Positions 22,860 to 33,990 of a DNA stretch of 64,000 nucleotides are shown in pieces. The position numbers and the translations under genes were made by a program. The notes under the pieces were generated by a model, which had not been told where the DNA came from, did no database searches, and saw only the letters and a list, made by a program, of their open reading frames with translations. The DNA is from Metridium senile (Eukaryota > Cnidaria > Anthozoa > Actiniaria > Metridiidae). The first letter of the stretch is position 1, and each line of letters starts with the position of its first letter. The stretch is from assembly GCA_949775045.1 (NCBI GenBank), contig OX459103.1, positions 4,232,502 to 4,296,501 of the forward strand, given 5' to 3'.

Positions 22860-23100
22860 TTGTTGTCCGGAAATGTAATGTGTAATGTGAATTCCTGTGA
22901 CACCTTTTGACTCTAGTAGATGTTTCTTCTAGTCCCTTTTGAAATACGTACGATTCTTTTGCCTTTTTCTTGAAGCAATCCAGTTCTAGCAAAACCTTTT
23001 CGAACTTTTTCAGACTTCTGCGACATTTTAAGCACAAGAGAGACGAAACATCACTCTCCTCGTTTACTTCGGTCTCTTATGATCAATGACAATCGATGTG
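22860..23100 (-). pseudogene. Cys-rich exon inside the MULE-like element
   Basis: On the minus strand the frame reads TEVNEESDVSSLLCLKCRRS, then LKKFEKVLLELDCFKKKAKE and STRVKRCHRNSHY. A GTGTCACAG donor is possible after RVK. The C-x2-C followed by a helical Lys-rich segment ending RVKR recalls small DNA-binding domain exons seen in cnidarian transposon genes, but I cannot name the family. It faces the helicase fragment tail to tail. Confidence 0.4.
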
Positions 23101-23789
23101 CTATATTTTCTTTTTTGACAGTTCACCGTGAAACAAATTAAATTTTCCAGAACCAGAAAGCAGTAAGTTTATGTTGCAAACTCTACAAAAACGATTTACC
23201 GAAACAGAATAGATATTTTTGACAGGGGTACAAGGCTTCGCCATACAAGTTGAACTTTGCTATATATTTTGACATTTCACACTTCGCTGCGCCACGTGAA
23301 ACCATCATAACAAACAAAAACCGGTTTAACCGGAAGATTAGCATAAGAGCGAGGCGCCCAACATGGAACTCAGAATCTCAACGGATGCGACCAGAGGTAT
23401 TATTTTTTCGACACTCGCGCTTCGCGCTCGCCATAGTACCACGGGAAAATAATTCCTCTGGCACCCAGGGTACTGGAGGCTAGGTAACTGAAAGTTTTGA
23501 GTTCGTAAGTAGAAGCTTCAAGTTATTAGTTGAACCACGAGTATTGATATTATGAACTTTGTTAAAAGGTAGTAGAAGTTCTGTAATATAGGATGGCGCT
23601 AGTCCATTTAATGCTTTGTAGACGGTTGTGGCTCTTAGATATTGTATACGATCAAACGTCGAAACCACCGTTCTTTTATCGATTAAACGTTTTCTTATCG
23701 ACTGGTTAAATGGTGAACTGATCACTCCATGTGCTTCTTGTCGTTCTTCGCTTTTGGAAGGTGACTTTTCAATTATATTTATCATGTTT

Positions 23790-24568
23790 TCACCATATTC
23801 ATCTACAATATTTAGGCACAGTTTTGAGTGTCTTTATAAAGTGTTAGATTCTCGGAGCTTTTACATTTTTTTAGCCTCTGTGGCGATTACAAGCTCTCAA
23901 AACAACCGCTCAACCGAAGCTTTTCCTCGATTCCCGACTCGTTGTCGTTATCTTAGCTCGCTGAGGATAGTCCAACAACCCGATCAGCTTGGAAAAGGAT
24001 ATAATATCTTTCGAAAAATCTAAAATTTCTACAGGGAACAGTTGTTCTTGGAGCAGATCCACGCATTGATCAATGAACCAAAACGACTTCCTCGAGAGGT
24101 CAAACATAAACTCCTTCGGGAGGCCAAATAACTCTTTCTACTATTTATAATATATGTCAGTTCAATATTGACAATATTATCTAAGTGCACGTATTACACC
24201 ATTATCAGGAATTTACTTTTTCCTTCACGATCTAACAAGCTAGCCACATGCAGTCATAGACTGCCTTTAATTCATCTAAGATAAGTCGTGGAGGTTATCC
24301 TTAGATGTATTGCCCCATACTATACAGCATAGAACTTATATATAGAACATATAAAAAGTATGAATAAATGAACTATACTTACCTGCAGCTTCAGTCTATT
24401 CCTTTCGAGTTGTATTTTAAATATGGCGGCTTCAATATAAGTCATATAAGTTATATATAAGTCATATAAGTTATATATAAGTCATAACGCCCCTTGAAGC
24501 ATTCTCGTACCCAGACCCTACTCAGCTTTCTGGCAGATACTTCATGTATCCTATCGCTCAGGCTCATG
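23790..24568. other. Degraded repeat DNA
   Basis: No gene. It contains the degraded upstream part of the LINE and a 22 bp tandem repeat (TAAGTCATATAAGTTATATA) at about 24437-24487. Confidence 0.4.
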
Positions 24569-25120
24569 GTCAAACCACAGGCAGCCCAACTATTCTCTTT
24601 GAGGATATTTGTTAATGACCACATTTATCCATGATGACAATAAAGTAATTTTTACCGCGCGCCAAGCGAAATACATATTGAGCGCGCGGGTGGGGTTCCT
24701 GTGGTGTATTTGTTTGACAGCTCGCGGATGGGATTCCTGTGGCTTTTTTTGCAAGCAATTTTTCCGTCAAAGTCGCGCGGTCTTGAAGAGGGAGGTATCA
24801 AGATACTACTTTCTTCGATCTTTTTGTCGTACGTGCGATTCCGCGCGACCGAAAAATTGCTTGCAAAAAAGCCACAGGAATCCGCGCAACCACGTTCCCA
24901 GGGCCCTCTCCCTTCGCTTTTGGGTGGGGCGGGAAATTTCCCGCCCCCCAAAAGCGAAGGGAGAGGGCCCTGGGAACGAGGTTGCCATCCGCGAGCCTTC
25001 AAACAAATACAACACAGGAACCCCACCCGCGCGCGGTCAGGTGGCGCGCGGTTAAAAATAACTTTATTGTCATAATTAAAAAAAATCCTCAAAGAGAATA
25101 GTTGGGCTGTCTGTGGTCTG
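24569..25120. mobile_element. Foldback element with nested palindromes
   Basis: The outer arms are AACCACAGGCAGCCCAACTA through CTTTGAGGA and their inverted copy at 25083-25120. Next inward come GACAATAAAGTAATTTTTAC and CGCGCGCC, then CCACAGGAATCC-type arms. The centre (24888-24980) is a GC-rich perfect palindrome with CAGGGCCCTCTCCCTTCGCT on one side. ORFs called here on both strands are by-products of the palindrome. Confidence 0.8.
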
Positions 25121-25190
25121 GAAACAACTTTTAACAGCCCAAATCGCCTCAAAAATTACTCAAATTGCGTTAGTAACTATCTATTACGGT

Positions 25191-25483
25191 GGCCGAGAGC
25201 GGCAATAAAAAAGTCAAAGTGAAAAAAGTCAAAGTGAAAAAAGTCAAAGTGATTTAGGGCTATATGACAAAAAGTTAAAGTGATTTAGGGCCATATTACA
25301 AAGTGAAGTTGCCTTTTTGACCTTTGCCATACACACGCATCTGGCTTTTGTTAGAATCGACTTTGTTACTTTGTCACAAAACACCTGTGATAAGTTGCAT
25401 GGGGCAAAGTGTCAAAAACACTTTCGCTTTTCTGTTGGACTTTTTGCTTTAGTCACCTGACTTTTTTATTGCCGCTCTCGGCC
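25191..25483. mobile_element. MITE with TIR GGCCGAGAGCGGCAATAAAA
   Basis: The left end GGCCGAGAGCGGCAATAAAA and right end TTTTATTGCCGCTCTCGGCC are perfect inverted copies. The left half has tandem AAAAAAGTCAAAGTG units. Partial relatives start at 25492 and end at about 26516. Confidence 0.8.
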
Positions 25484-25739
25484 ATCGAGGTGGCCGAGAG
25501 CAGCAGTTAAAAAGTCAAAGTCAGATTCAAAGGCGTTCCTTGCGTTACTTCTCATACGTTCCTTATTTGAGAACTGATGGGAAGAAAGTGGAAATAAAAA
25601 CTGTCTTATGTAAAAAGAGCTATGTGAGAAAACATTGACCTGTATGTAAAGAAAAAAGAGAAGGAAAAAGAAAAAGTACGCAGGCTAAGAAAAGGGAGAG
25701 TATATTAAAAGTGGTGAGACTGATGGGGGTGATAATGAC

Positions 25740-26400
25740 ATGGGGGTGAAAGAGTGATGTAATACAAAGGGAAATAAATAAATAAATATAAAATAAATAA
25801 ATAATAAAAGATAAATAAATAATAATAATAATTTATAATAATTTAATATTTCTATAGCGCAAAAATTCATTATAAAGTATATGATCTAATGCGCTTTATA
25901 AAATTTACAATTTAAAAACATGAAAAATCCTAGCTAAGCTTACCTATACTACAATATTTATAAGATATTCAAGCTCTACTATTTACATTTTAGATATTTA
26001 CACTGTTTAAATTTATGTCAAACAAAACAAAAAGTTCCTAAATAAAACAGAAAAAGCAGAATAATAAATAATAAAACTATCTAAAAAAATGCTTTCTTAA
26101 ACAAATGGGTCTTTAATAGCTTCTTGAATGTTGTAATGCTGTTTGCAGACCTTACGCTAAAGCCTGGTTCACACTGCGTCATAATCGTAATCATAATCAT
26201 AAGCAAAACAAAAGGAAACACTTTGGTCTTTGTTTTCTAATTCCCCAGGGGATGATAAATCTTTTGTTTTCTTGCTTATGATTATGATTATGACGCTCGT
26301 GTGAACCAGGCTTAAGAGGGAGTTCATTCCATAATATTGGAGCTGCAACCTTGAAGGCCCGGTCTCCCGTTGTCTTGCCTGATTTGATTTCAGGTCTAGC
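25740..26400 (-). mobile_element. LINE 3' end interrupted by a hairpin MITE (26157-26316)
   Basis: The minus strand reads LLARPEIKSGKTTGDRAFKV and AAPILWNELP up to the MITE. After the MITE it continues VRSANSITTFKKLLKTHLF and KKAFF, then a stop, as in LINE polymerase C-termini. The downstream 3' UTR runs to an (ATT)n tail near 25825. The MITE has TIRs AAGCCTGGTTCACAC and GTGTGAACCAGGCTTA with an interior hairpin around ATAATCATAATC. Confidence 0.75.
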
Positions 26401-26839
26401 TAAAAGGTTGTTACTTATGGTTGTTACTTATGGTTGTTTCATCTGTCATATAGCCCTAAATCACTTTGACCTTTTTCACTTTGCCTTTTTTTATTTTGCC
26501 TTTTTTATTGCCGCTCTGTTGAAATCGAAACAACAGTCTCACAATGAAACATGTTGAAACAATAGATGATTATTGATTATAAAGTTCAGAAAGTTATAAT
26601 GACAAAACTCCTGTTAATAAAGTGCAGCTCGATCGAACACCTGTGATATTATGCTGCAATGTAATATTAATTCTCAATCTAAAATTCTATCTTTAATCTC
26701 TAAGACCAAAATGCAAATAATTGCATGCACTATTTGCAATATATTTTAAATAGCTTTGCTGACAGCACTCTAGTTTTCAGATATTACAAATCTTCTATAA
26801 ATATTTCTTTCCAGGGTTTGATCACTTTTTAGTATAGCC

Positions 26840-29800
26840 TCAATCTTTAATTAGTCTTTGCTCATTGACTATCATCTCATTTTGATAAAAGTCCATTAAA
26901 TAGTTGTATAGATAATGTATTTCAAAGGTTTGCTGGCAAGTACTCCTCAGCCTTTTGTTATTTTTCCTATTGTTCTCGGAATCTTGCACACTAGTGCCAA
27001 TAGTATTTGCCTGTTCACAAACGTTAATGTTGTGATACTGATTATGAGGGTTTGTACTCGAGTGAAATCGATCACCCAGTACGAAGTGTCGTGCTGTCCC
27101 TGATATTGGGTGCTCATCCTTTTCCAAGTTTTCAGGTGCTTTTAATTTTGCAGCCTCCGACCTATATTCTGATGGGATAATGTCAGGAATATTCATTTCC
27201 TGTAAATAAAAAAATCAGTTAATTACTATAATTACCAGTTTTATACTTTCATTGAAATACCAGGTATTGAAATATACTTTTGGTATAAATTCTTATATTG
27301 AATTGTATAGTTATCATTAAAATGAGTGTAAAACATTTTGTTTTGTACATTATAATTGTTTATATTTTATAGCTTAATATATACACATAATTTTATCATT
27401 TTACAATACTTCTTTTGGTGGTCTGTCAAGTGTGGGAGGTTCAAAACAGCCCTGGTTTTCTCCCCACAATACTCTTGTGAGGTCCCTACAACAAATCCAT
27501 TGCATTTGAGTCAAGTTGATTGCATTTACATATAAAAATATAAAATCTATTTTGTGAAGGTTGTCCACCTTAGACATAGACATATTTAATATAAAAGGTA
27601 TTGGAGATGTCAATTTTTATGCGATGGGCTGTATATATATAACTATCACCTGGTATTCACTTGGAATAGTTTTATATAAGCTATAATCAAATTTAATTAT
27701 GTTTATAGAATAGGTTTCAGAGTAACAAAACAGTGTATTATTACATGTAAATGTATTCTATGATTTATTATATCAAAATATCTCATTTATACTTTATTTT
27801 CATTTCGTTCATGAAAATGACGCTCGATGCGTCAAAACGTCGAATCGCTCTTATAATAATATTTATATTGAGAATATCTGTAGAAATTAATATATAAATA
27901 TATGTGGTTATATATGTGGTTATATAATCATATATTTACCTATCTCTTAAATCCAAATGCCTGGCCATACCACATGGTGAATCACATATAAATGTGGTAG
28001 GGGTGTACTTCATGTAGTATATAAAAAACGAGCAGCAGTGTTTTATCAAGGATAAAAACCCGAGCGCAGCGAGGGTTTTTGATCCTTGATAAAACACGTG
28101 CTGCGAGTTTTTTATATAGCTTAAAAAACTCCAACACTTATTCAAAACTAAATTATAAAAGTTTCTTGAAGAAAAGTCCAATTTGGAGACAAACTTTATT
28201 TGCAAGGTACACTGCGCATTCTCATATCACACCATGCACCATTAAGCACCACATTTGGCATCCCACATTTGAGAAAGGTCGTGTATAATATAGCAGGATC
28301 TTGATAGCATAGATTCGGGTGATGCCTCTAGTAAAGGTCAATGATGAGAGATTAAAACTGAGACCTTTACAAGTGTCATAGGTACATAAAGACACACGTA
28401 CCTTTATCATAAAGACACACGTACCTTTATCATAAAGACACATGTGTTTTTATATAATGTACCTATGGCAGTGTTTTATGGGGTATGTTTGATATCACAC
28501 AAAATTGCACCTTTCACTCAATTGAATTATTTACAATGGTGACAATGTTAATGTTGAAAATGATAAGTATTGCAATAGATGCTATATTTACTTTTGATTT
28601 TCCACTACATTTGATCTTGCAGATGGCACAGATGTCATTCAATGCTTGACTTGAGTATGAGCTGATCTGGCTAATATCCAGATTGCCTGCTGCTATCAGT
28701 TGATGTAACATGGCTGGATCCCCTGAAATAATTTGAAAAGTTGTACTATATTAAAAAAGAAATTTGAACAAATAAACCATATAGAAGTTAACATATGACT
28801 GTTATTTTTTTACTATACTAAAGAGTGCTAACACTAAAAAGTGAAATACTAACCAAATAGTTCAAAATGACACTGAACAATAAAAAAAAACAGACTTTGC
28901 ATGATATAGTATTAGTATAGGTAATCATATGGTTTCGAGTTCAATTTGGGATTAATTCGCACGAGTGTGTTTTTCAAAGAGTACAAATTGCACGAGACCG
29001 TAGGTCGAGTGCAATTTGGCTCTTTGAAAAACACACAAGTGCGAATTATCCCAATTATAAATTGAACGAGAAACCATATGATTACTTATTAATAATATAA
29101 ATGAAAAAATGACGTGTTGATGTCGTAAGCAAGCGCGCGCTCGAGCGGCTCAAGCGGAAAATTCAAAACTTTCCACTCAAAACTTGGTCAGTTTTTTGTA
29201 TTTTTCTTACAAATTTTCGACGATTTTTGAAAGGATTACCACTTAAAGTGTTTTTTAAATTACTTTCAAGCATTAGTGACTAAAATGATTCAAGAATAAA
29301 GCCTATCATAATCGATTTATTTTTTTGTAATTTGCACTGTACAGAATGTAATTTGCACTGTATTACCTCGTTTTTGCACTGAATTACCTCTGAAATGCAC
29401 TGTTCATCAGCCAATCAGAATCGAGTAATTTTTTTATGTATATTATTATTCTATTTACGTCTGTATCACACTCTTATTGCACTCAATACTGAGGCTTTTA
29501 ACATGCTTTCAGTTAATCAGTAAAATACAAGTCTTACAGATTGAAATATAGAAAAGGATTTTATGCAATTTTGTTTTCACAGATTAACTGAAGATAAATA
29601 TAGTACAATTAGTTAACTATCAATGTAGAGAAACAACATTAATGAACCAATTTTACTACTAATTCTATTTTACCTGCAGGCTCGCTATTCTTCTCTTTGA
29701 GATAATAACTTTTTTTGTCCTGTTCTGTGTTACAAACACGGGAACCCATCACTGCAGGACATATAACAGACGGGACCTCTCCCACTGAGACCTCAAACTT

Positions 29801-32765
29801 TTCAAGTGTTCTAGTGAACACTGTTCACTCCAACCACCTTCTCTTTATACTTTCAAGAAAGTCACTAGGGGTTACCATTCCACTTTTGCTGTTACTGTAG
29901 TTTATCTAAGCAAAACGTTTGTATTAGTGGATGCATATATGAATTGCTTAATTAGCACTTTGTCTATACCAGTTTTCCCTTTATTTTAGCATATCATACT
30001 GTAAAAGCTAGACTAGACCCAAAACTGTCATGGACTGGACTGAACCAAGAGTCCTAGGACTATTATGTATGAATCAAATTAAAGAATATGTTTAAAAAAA
30101 TTGTTTTCGACAAAAACTGATGTTCAGTTGCAGTTATTGATTATGAATTATCCTATTATAGACCAAACTGGCTTACTATAGCAGTAGCATTCGAAACTTC
30201 GCGATCCAAAAACTTCGACATTTGTATTTTTATAAACTAACGTATGAGGGACAGACCATTTGATATTTGATGGGGGAGGGCTGTTTTGTCGGTGCCCAAT
30301 ACTTTTTTTGGGGACACAAATGTTGCAAGATATTTTTTGGGTAGTACTCAATACTTTTTGTTCGTGCAGCAAAGGCTTTTAGAGTTTGAAAGCTTGCTCG
30401 ATATTTTTTTTGGGGGGGGGGGGGGGGGGAGATTCAGCCCCCCTCCCCATCAAATATCAAATGGTCCGTCCCTTATAAATGCAGTCAAAAGCGACTACCT
30501 ACTAATGTAAAAAAATCGAAATCTATTCGATCATTTATATCGAATTACTGGTTATGTAAGTAATTAACTTTCATCAATATTCATTGAGATATTTAAATAT
30601 GTAGATTCTATATTTATTATATTGTAAAATATTATAGTTTTTTATATAACATACTTTTTAACTTTGTATATATACATATATATATAATTTTTTAATGTAA
30701 TTTTTTTTTTCTCTTATTCGATTTATTTCATACACAGCTTCAATGTAAATAAGTGTCAGCTTTTTTAATTCTGTGTTTAATAAAGTTTATTATTATTATT
30801 ATAAGTGATTTGTGACATGTGCTAATTGATTTCTGTCAGGGAAAAACCCGCACGAAGTCATGACTTCAAGTCACGAAGCTTTTGTTATTTTACTTTTAAA
30901 GAGTAAAAAAAATAGAAGCAAAAAGGAAATGAACATCAATACATTATTGAAGGCAAATACAAATAAAATAACAACAATAATAATAATAACATTGTATGAA
31001 TGTATACATCTCAACAGTCCGCGGACTCTGTCTTTCACATTAAACAGTCGAGTCCGCGGACTTCGTTCCGAGTTCGCCGTCTCTAAATTGATACATTGTT
31101 CAGAGTCCGTGGACTCTGTTTAGAGTCCGTGGACTCTGTTTAGAGTCCTGGAAACTGTTGGTCCAGTCAAGTCCAGTTTTGGGTCCAGTCCAGCTTTTAC
31201 AGTATGCCCTTTATTTTGATATGGCTGAATATATATGATTTGTGGTCCAACGTACGGAGTCAATCATCTTTAAACAACTTCATTCAATAATAGTTGTACA
31301 CATTTACCTGATTGTTTTTACAACAATTTTTTTCATTGCCATCGCCTAACAACACTTCGGGACATATTCCACAAATCCCACAGATTGTGGAGTCCCAGTC
31401 CCTCTCCGTAACGATTTCAAAGCAAAACAAGCCATTGTACAGAAGCTCGCCAATGTATTGCAATTTTCCAGTACTGGGAATGTTTTTCTAAACGAAATGT
31501 CAGATATAAATTTTTCATGTTTTAATGCCTGTGATAAAATATCATTCCATACCTACCCCACCTTTGACGACTTGAATTTAAGGGATTCCATTTTTGCTTT
31601 GATAAAGTTCGAGATAGGTGTTCCACGTTTGAAAACCTCCCTCATTTCAAGCAGTATATCGATAGAAATGAAAAGTTTGTCGGCAATGTTGAACAAACCT
31701 GTTGAATATCAATGTTTTAGATATCAGTTGCATAGCTATAAAAAAAGTTATAAAGTGGTTGCGTTCAAATATTAACTTGAATAGCAATACGTCGTTCAAG
31801 CCATCATTATAACACATTCAACTATGAACTAGAAACACAGCTGTTAAGCCACGCCCTTTCAATAGGATTGGATTGTACAATATTGAAAAGGCTAAATTTA
31901 TACTTATATTACTCACCAATATCAAGAGGATTTGACCGATGCATAGCTTGGCATAACACATTGCTGCAAATTCTAACCAATGCCTTCACTTTTTTGAACG
32001 GATTTAGTTCTGTAATTAACATGGCATCATCCTTACTGTTTTGCCCTGGGTGAACTCGTGGAGAATTTAATATGGAATCACAATGTTTGCATGTTGTTGC
32101 ATTTGGCTGGAATTCCAATGTCATAATTTAATTTTACGGAACATGTCATAAGGTATATCGTATGGTAAGGGTGCTTTCTTACAGGCGATGTCCAACGTAG
32201 GCAACCGCGATACGGAGTGTGCTTCAATTTCTGGCGGCGTAGGTGATGTTGAAGATGCGCCGATTTGACGATTTTCCTTGGCCTCTAGAGGACCTTCATC
32301 ATTAAATATACAGCAATACAGTATATGAAGGTGTTGGCAAGTTGAGCGCACTTTGGTTTGCTTTGAATTGCTGACAAAAGACTTGCAGCTCTTACTTGTG
32401 CATTTGAAAATCCTTTTGTCTTCTGGCTCTACTCGAATATGGCAATAGCCAATGGTGTTGGTAGCTGTCGGTTTACCAAACACTGCATACATTGTGTCTG
32501 AAACACGCACAACCGATGATTGTCCTTCAGGTATGAAGGTTAATATACTGGACAGCGTTTCTTTAGCTGCTTCACCTCCGACGTAGGAACTCACTGTTTT
32601 TTCATTTAAATAATAGACATTTGCGTTTGAACATGTTGTGGTTTTTACCATGTCCACGTTAGTCCAGAGCTGGACCCAATTTTCGCAAAAGAGATTTTTT
32701 TGTACGCGCGCGGTCTTATTCTTCTCAGTCCATTGGAAAGAGCACAGGCAGCCCAAACTCATTAT
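26840..32765 (-). CDS. HMGXB3-like / KDZ-associated cysteine-cluster gene, nine exons, probably decaying
   Basis: Exons in order: about 32107-32765 (MSLGCLCSFQWTEKN, ENWVQLWTNVDM, RIFKCTSKSCKSFVSNSK, CQHLHILYCC); 31917-32106 (CKHCDSILNSPRVHP, FKKVKALVRICSNVLCQAMH); 31557-31698 (LFNIADKLFISIDILLEM); 31308-31473 (IGELLYNGLFCFEIVTERDW, ICGICPEVLLGDGNEKNCC); 29674-29905; 28592-28722; 27940-28007 (FICDSPCGMARHL); 27410-27485; 26840-27199 (ARHFVLGDRFHSSTNPHN, QDSENNRKNNKRLRSTCQQT, YNYLMDFYQNE, then stop). Splice phases (1, 2, 0, 1, 0, 2, 0) agree at every junction from exon 2 onward. Cys pairs match the CxC5/CxC6-type clusters of KDZ transposase-related proteins such as HMGXB3, recalled from memory. 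Faults: TGA at 29825-29827 in exon 5, a one-base shift between exons 1 and 2, and a likely missing exon before 28007, where a hairpin element sits. Molecular role unknown. Confidence 0.6.
28019..28118. repeat. Hairpin MITE next to an acceptor site
   Basis: TATATAAAAAACGAGCAGC pairs with GCTGCGAGTTTTTTATATA, and TTTTATCAAGGAT with ATCCTTGATAAAA, around GAGCGCAGCGAG. It starts 12 bp upstream of the 27940-28007 exon of the HMGXB3-like gene. Confidence 0.8.
28379..28444. repeat. Short tandem repeat, about 24 bp unit, three copies
   Basis: The unit ATAAAGACACACGTACCTTT followed by ATC is repeated almost exactly, within an intron of the HMGXB3-like gene. Confidence 0.75.
28925..29090. repeat. Hairpin MITE
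   Basis: GTAATCATATGGTTTCGAGT at the left and TCGAGAAACCATATGATTAC-type sequence at the right are inverted. A second inner stem (TGTGTTTTTCAAAGAG) surrounds CACGAGACCGTAGGTCGAGTG. It lies in an intron of the HMGXB3-like gene. Confidence 0.75.
29995..31206. mobile_element. 1.2 kb TIR element with nested MITE and LINE tail
   Basis: The ends CATACTGTAAAAGCTAGACT and AGTCCAGCTTTTACAGTATG are inverted, with further pairing through GACCCAAAACTG and GGACT/AGTCC tracts. Inside are a MITE copy (30244-30475), a LINE-like 3' tail (AATAAAGTTTATTATTATTA near 30778) and palindromic AGAGTCCGTGGACTCTGTTT units at 31091-31141. It lies between the exons 31308-31473 and 29674-29905 of the HMGXB3-like gene. Confidence 0.65.
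30244..30475. mobile_element. MITE with TIR GGGACAGACCATTTGATAT and an internal G-tract
   Basis: Inverted ends GGGACAGACCATTTGATATT and AATATCAAATGGTCCGTCCC; same family as 17821-18032. An unbroken G run lies near 30411-30429. Confidence 0.8.
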
Positions 32766-32950
32766 CTGACAACATTGAAAAATAGAAAAACATCATTGAA
32801 AAATAAAATTACAAAATGAAAAATAAAATTACAAAATGAAAAATAAAATTACAAAATGAAAAATAAATTACAAAATGAAAAATAAAATTACAAAATGAAA
32901 AATAGAATTACAAAATGAAAAAGATACGTTTCATGTGTTTATTTAAGGAC
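32680..32950 (-). repeat. Inverted duplicate of the HMGXB3-like 5' region, arm 1
   Basis: Includes the first codons (ATGAGTTTGGGCTGCCTGTG), the preceding acceptor and an array of about seven AAAAATAAAATTACAAAATG units (32780-32925). It ends with AGATACGTTTCATGTGTTT. The inverted partner is 33755-33990. Confidence 0.8.
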
Positions 32951-33754
32951 GGGGCCTACTATTGCACTGCGCAGGCTACTGGGCATCTACATAAATTTCC
33001 ATTTTAACGCGCTATCTTACCTCAAAAGATGACAACATACAAATAAAAAACCATCTAACGATGGTAGACACGACGGTAGCGGTTTTTTTATAAAAACAGT
33101 CCCACAATGCACTTATGATGACGAATTTCTTTACTTAGTAGGGAGGGGACCGGAAAGAAATTGAATGATCTTCGGCGGCAAAGTTTACCACGCGATAACT
33201 TTTTAAAACGCCCGGTAACCCCAATTTTTTTACAACTGCAATTATTAAGAACATGTTAAACAATGGTTTTGATGTAAAATTTCGAAAAAGCAACTGATTT
33301 TTGAATGGAAAATAGACAAAAATTCGAATTTTCTGAACCTCGTAAAATACAAGTCTCGGTGCTAAAAAAATCATATTTCACTACTAACTTTTGAAAATAC
33401 GTTAAAAAGTATATATTCCTATTAGAAAATTACTTGTTGATTCTTTACCGCTATCAAAGAGATGTTCCATTGAAAATCCTTTGAAAAACATTTTTATTTG
33501 TCGATACCGGTAAAATCGTGACGTCAGCCATATTAAAGACTCATTATTTCTCTTAACTGCCCGGTGACCCCACCTTTTCTAGCCAGATTTAAAGAACCCT
33601 CTAAAGGGTTAAAACAACTCACATAGTTATTTGAAGTAGACATTACTTTTTAATTAATAGGCCCTGTCCTTAATTCATTTTAATCATTATTAAACGCTTA
33701 AATGACGTGGGGTGTTTTTTTTTTGTGCGTTTTTTTAATATCTGCTCTCTTCCT
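32951..33754. other. Spacer between the head-to-head duplicated 5' regions
   Basis: No gene. It holds fragments of a common repeat with CGCCCGGTAACCCC (33208) and GCCCGGTGACCCCACC (33560). A bidirectional promoter could lie here, but no core element stands out. Confidence 0.4.
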
Positions 33755-33990
33755 ATAGTAAATAAACACATGAAACGTATCTTTTTCATTTTGTTATTTT
33801 ATTTTTCATTTTGTAATTTTTTTTCAATGATGTTTTTCTGTTTTTCAATGTTGTCAGATAATGAGTTTGGGCTGCCTGTGGAAAGAGTTGCGAAAAGTGG
33901 GTCCACTTTTCGCAACTCTCTCAATCCAGAATAAGACCGCGCGCGTAAAAAAATTTCTTTTGCGAAAATTGGTTCCAGCTCTGGACTATG
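33755..33990 (+). repeat. Inverted duplicate of the HMGXB3-like 5' region, arm 2
   Basis: AAACACATGAAACGTATCTT, a shorter array, TTGTCAGATAATGAGTTTGG and AATAAGACCGCGCGCGTA mirror arm 1. After about 34000 similarity fades, so only the start of the gene was copied. The plus-strand frame starting at 33861 (MSLGCLWKELRKVG) ends after 67 codons. Confidence 0.75.

Larger units (their letters stand above)
21990..23472. mobile_element. MULE-like element with 107 bp TIRs and 9 bp TSD
   Basis: Terminal inverted repeats 21990-22096 and 23366-23472 match over 107 bp (TACCCTGGGTGCCAGAGG outward, GAGATTCTGAGTTC inward). They are flanked by a perfect 9 bp direct repeat CTGGAGGCT (21981-21989 and 23473-23481). 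A 9 bp duplication with long TIRs is characteristic of Mutator-like elements. The inside carries a plus-strand RecQ-like helicase fragment and a minus-strand Cys-rich exon but no transposase that I can see. Confidence 0.85.
21680..24150 (-). mobile_element. LINE 3' region split by a MULE-like insertion
   Basis: Before the insertion the minus strand reads TTVYKALNGLAPSYITELLL and RGSTNNLKLLLTNSKLSVT (23480-23785). After it, SEWNLLPDTVKSFTSLSSF and NYLNMSFKKLET end at about 21885, followed by a (TTA)n tail at 21680-21705. The two halves are contiguous LINE RT C-terminus apart from a small frameshift. The upstream part (23790-24150) is degraded. Confidence 0.75.

Noticed and set aside
24609..25152. 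Several ORFs of 69-166 codons on both strands
   Set aside because: They read the two arms of the foldback element and share mirrored sequence; no dom.ain and no splice context.
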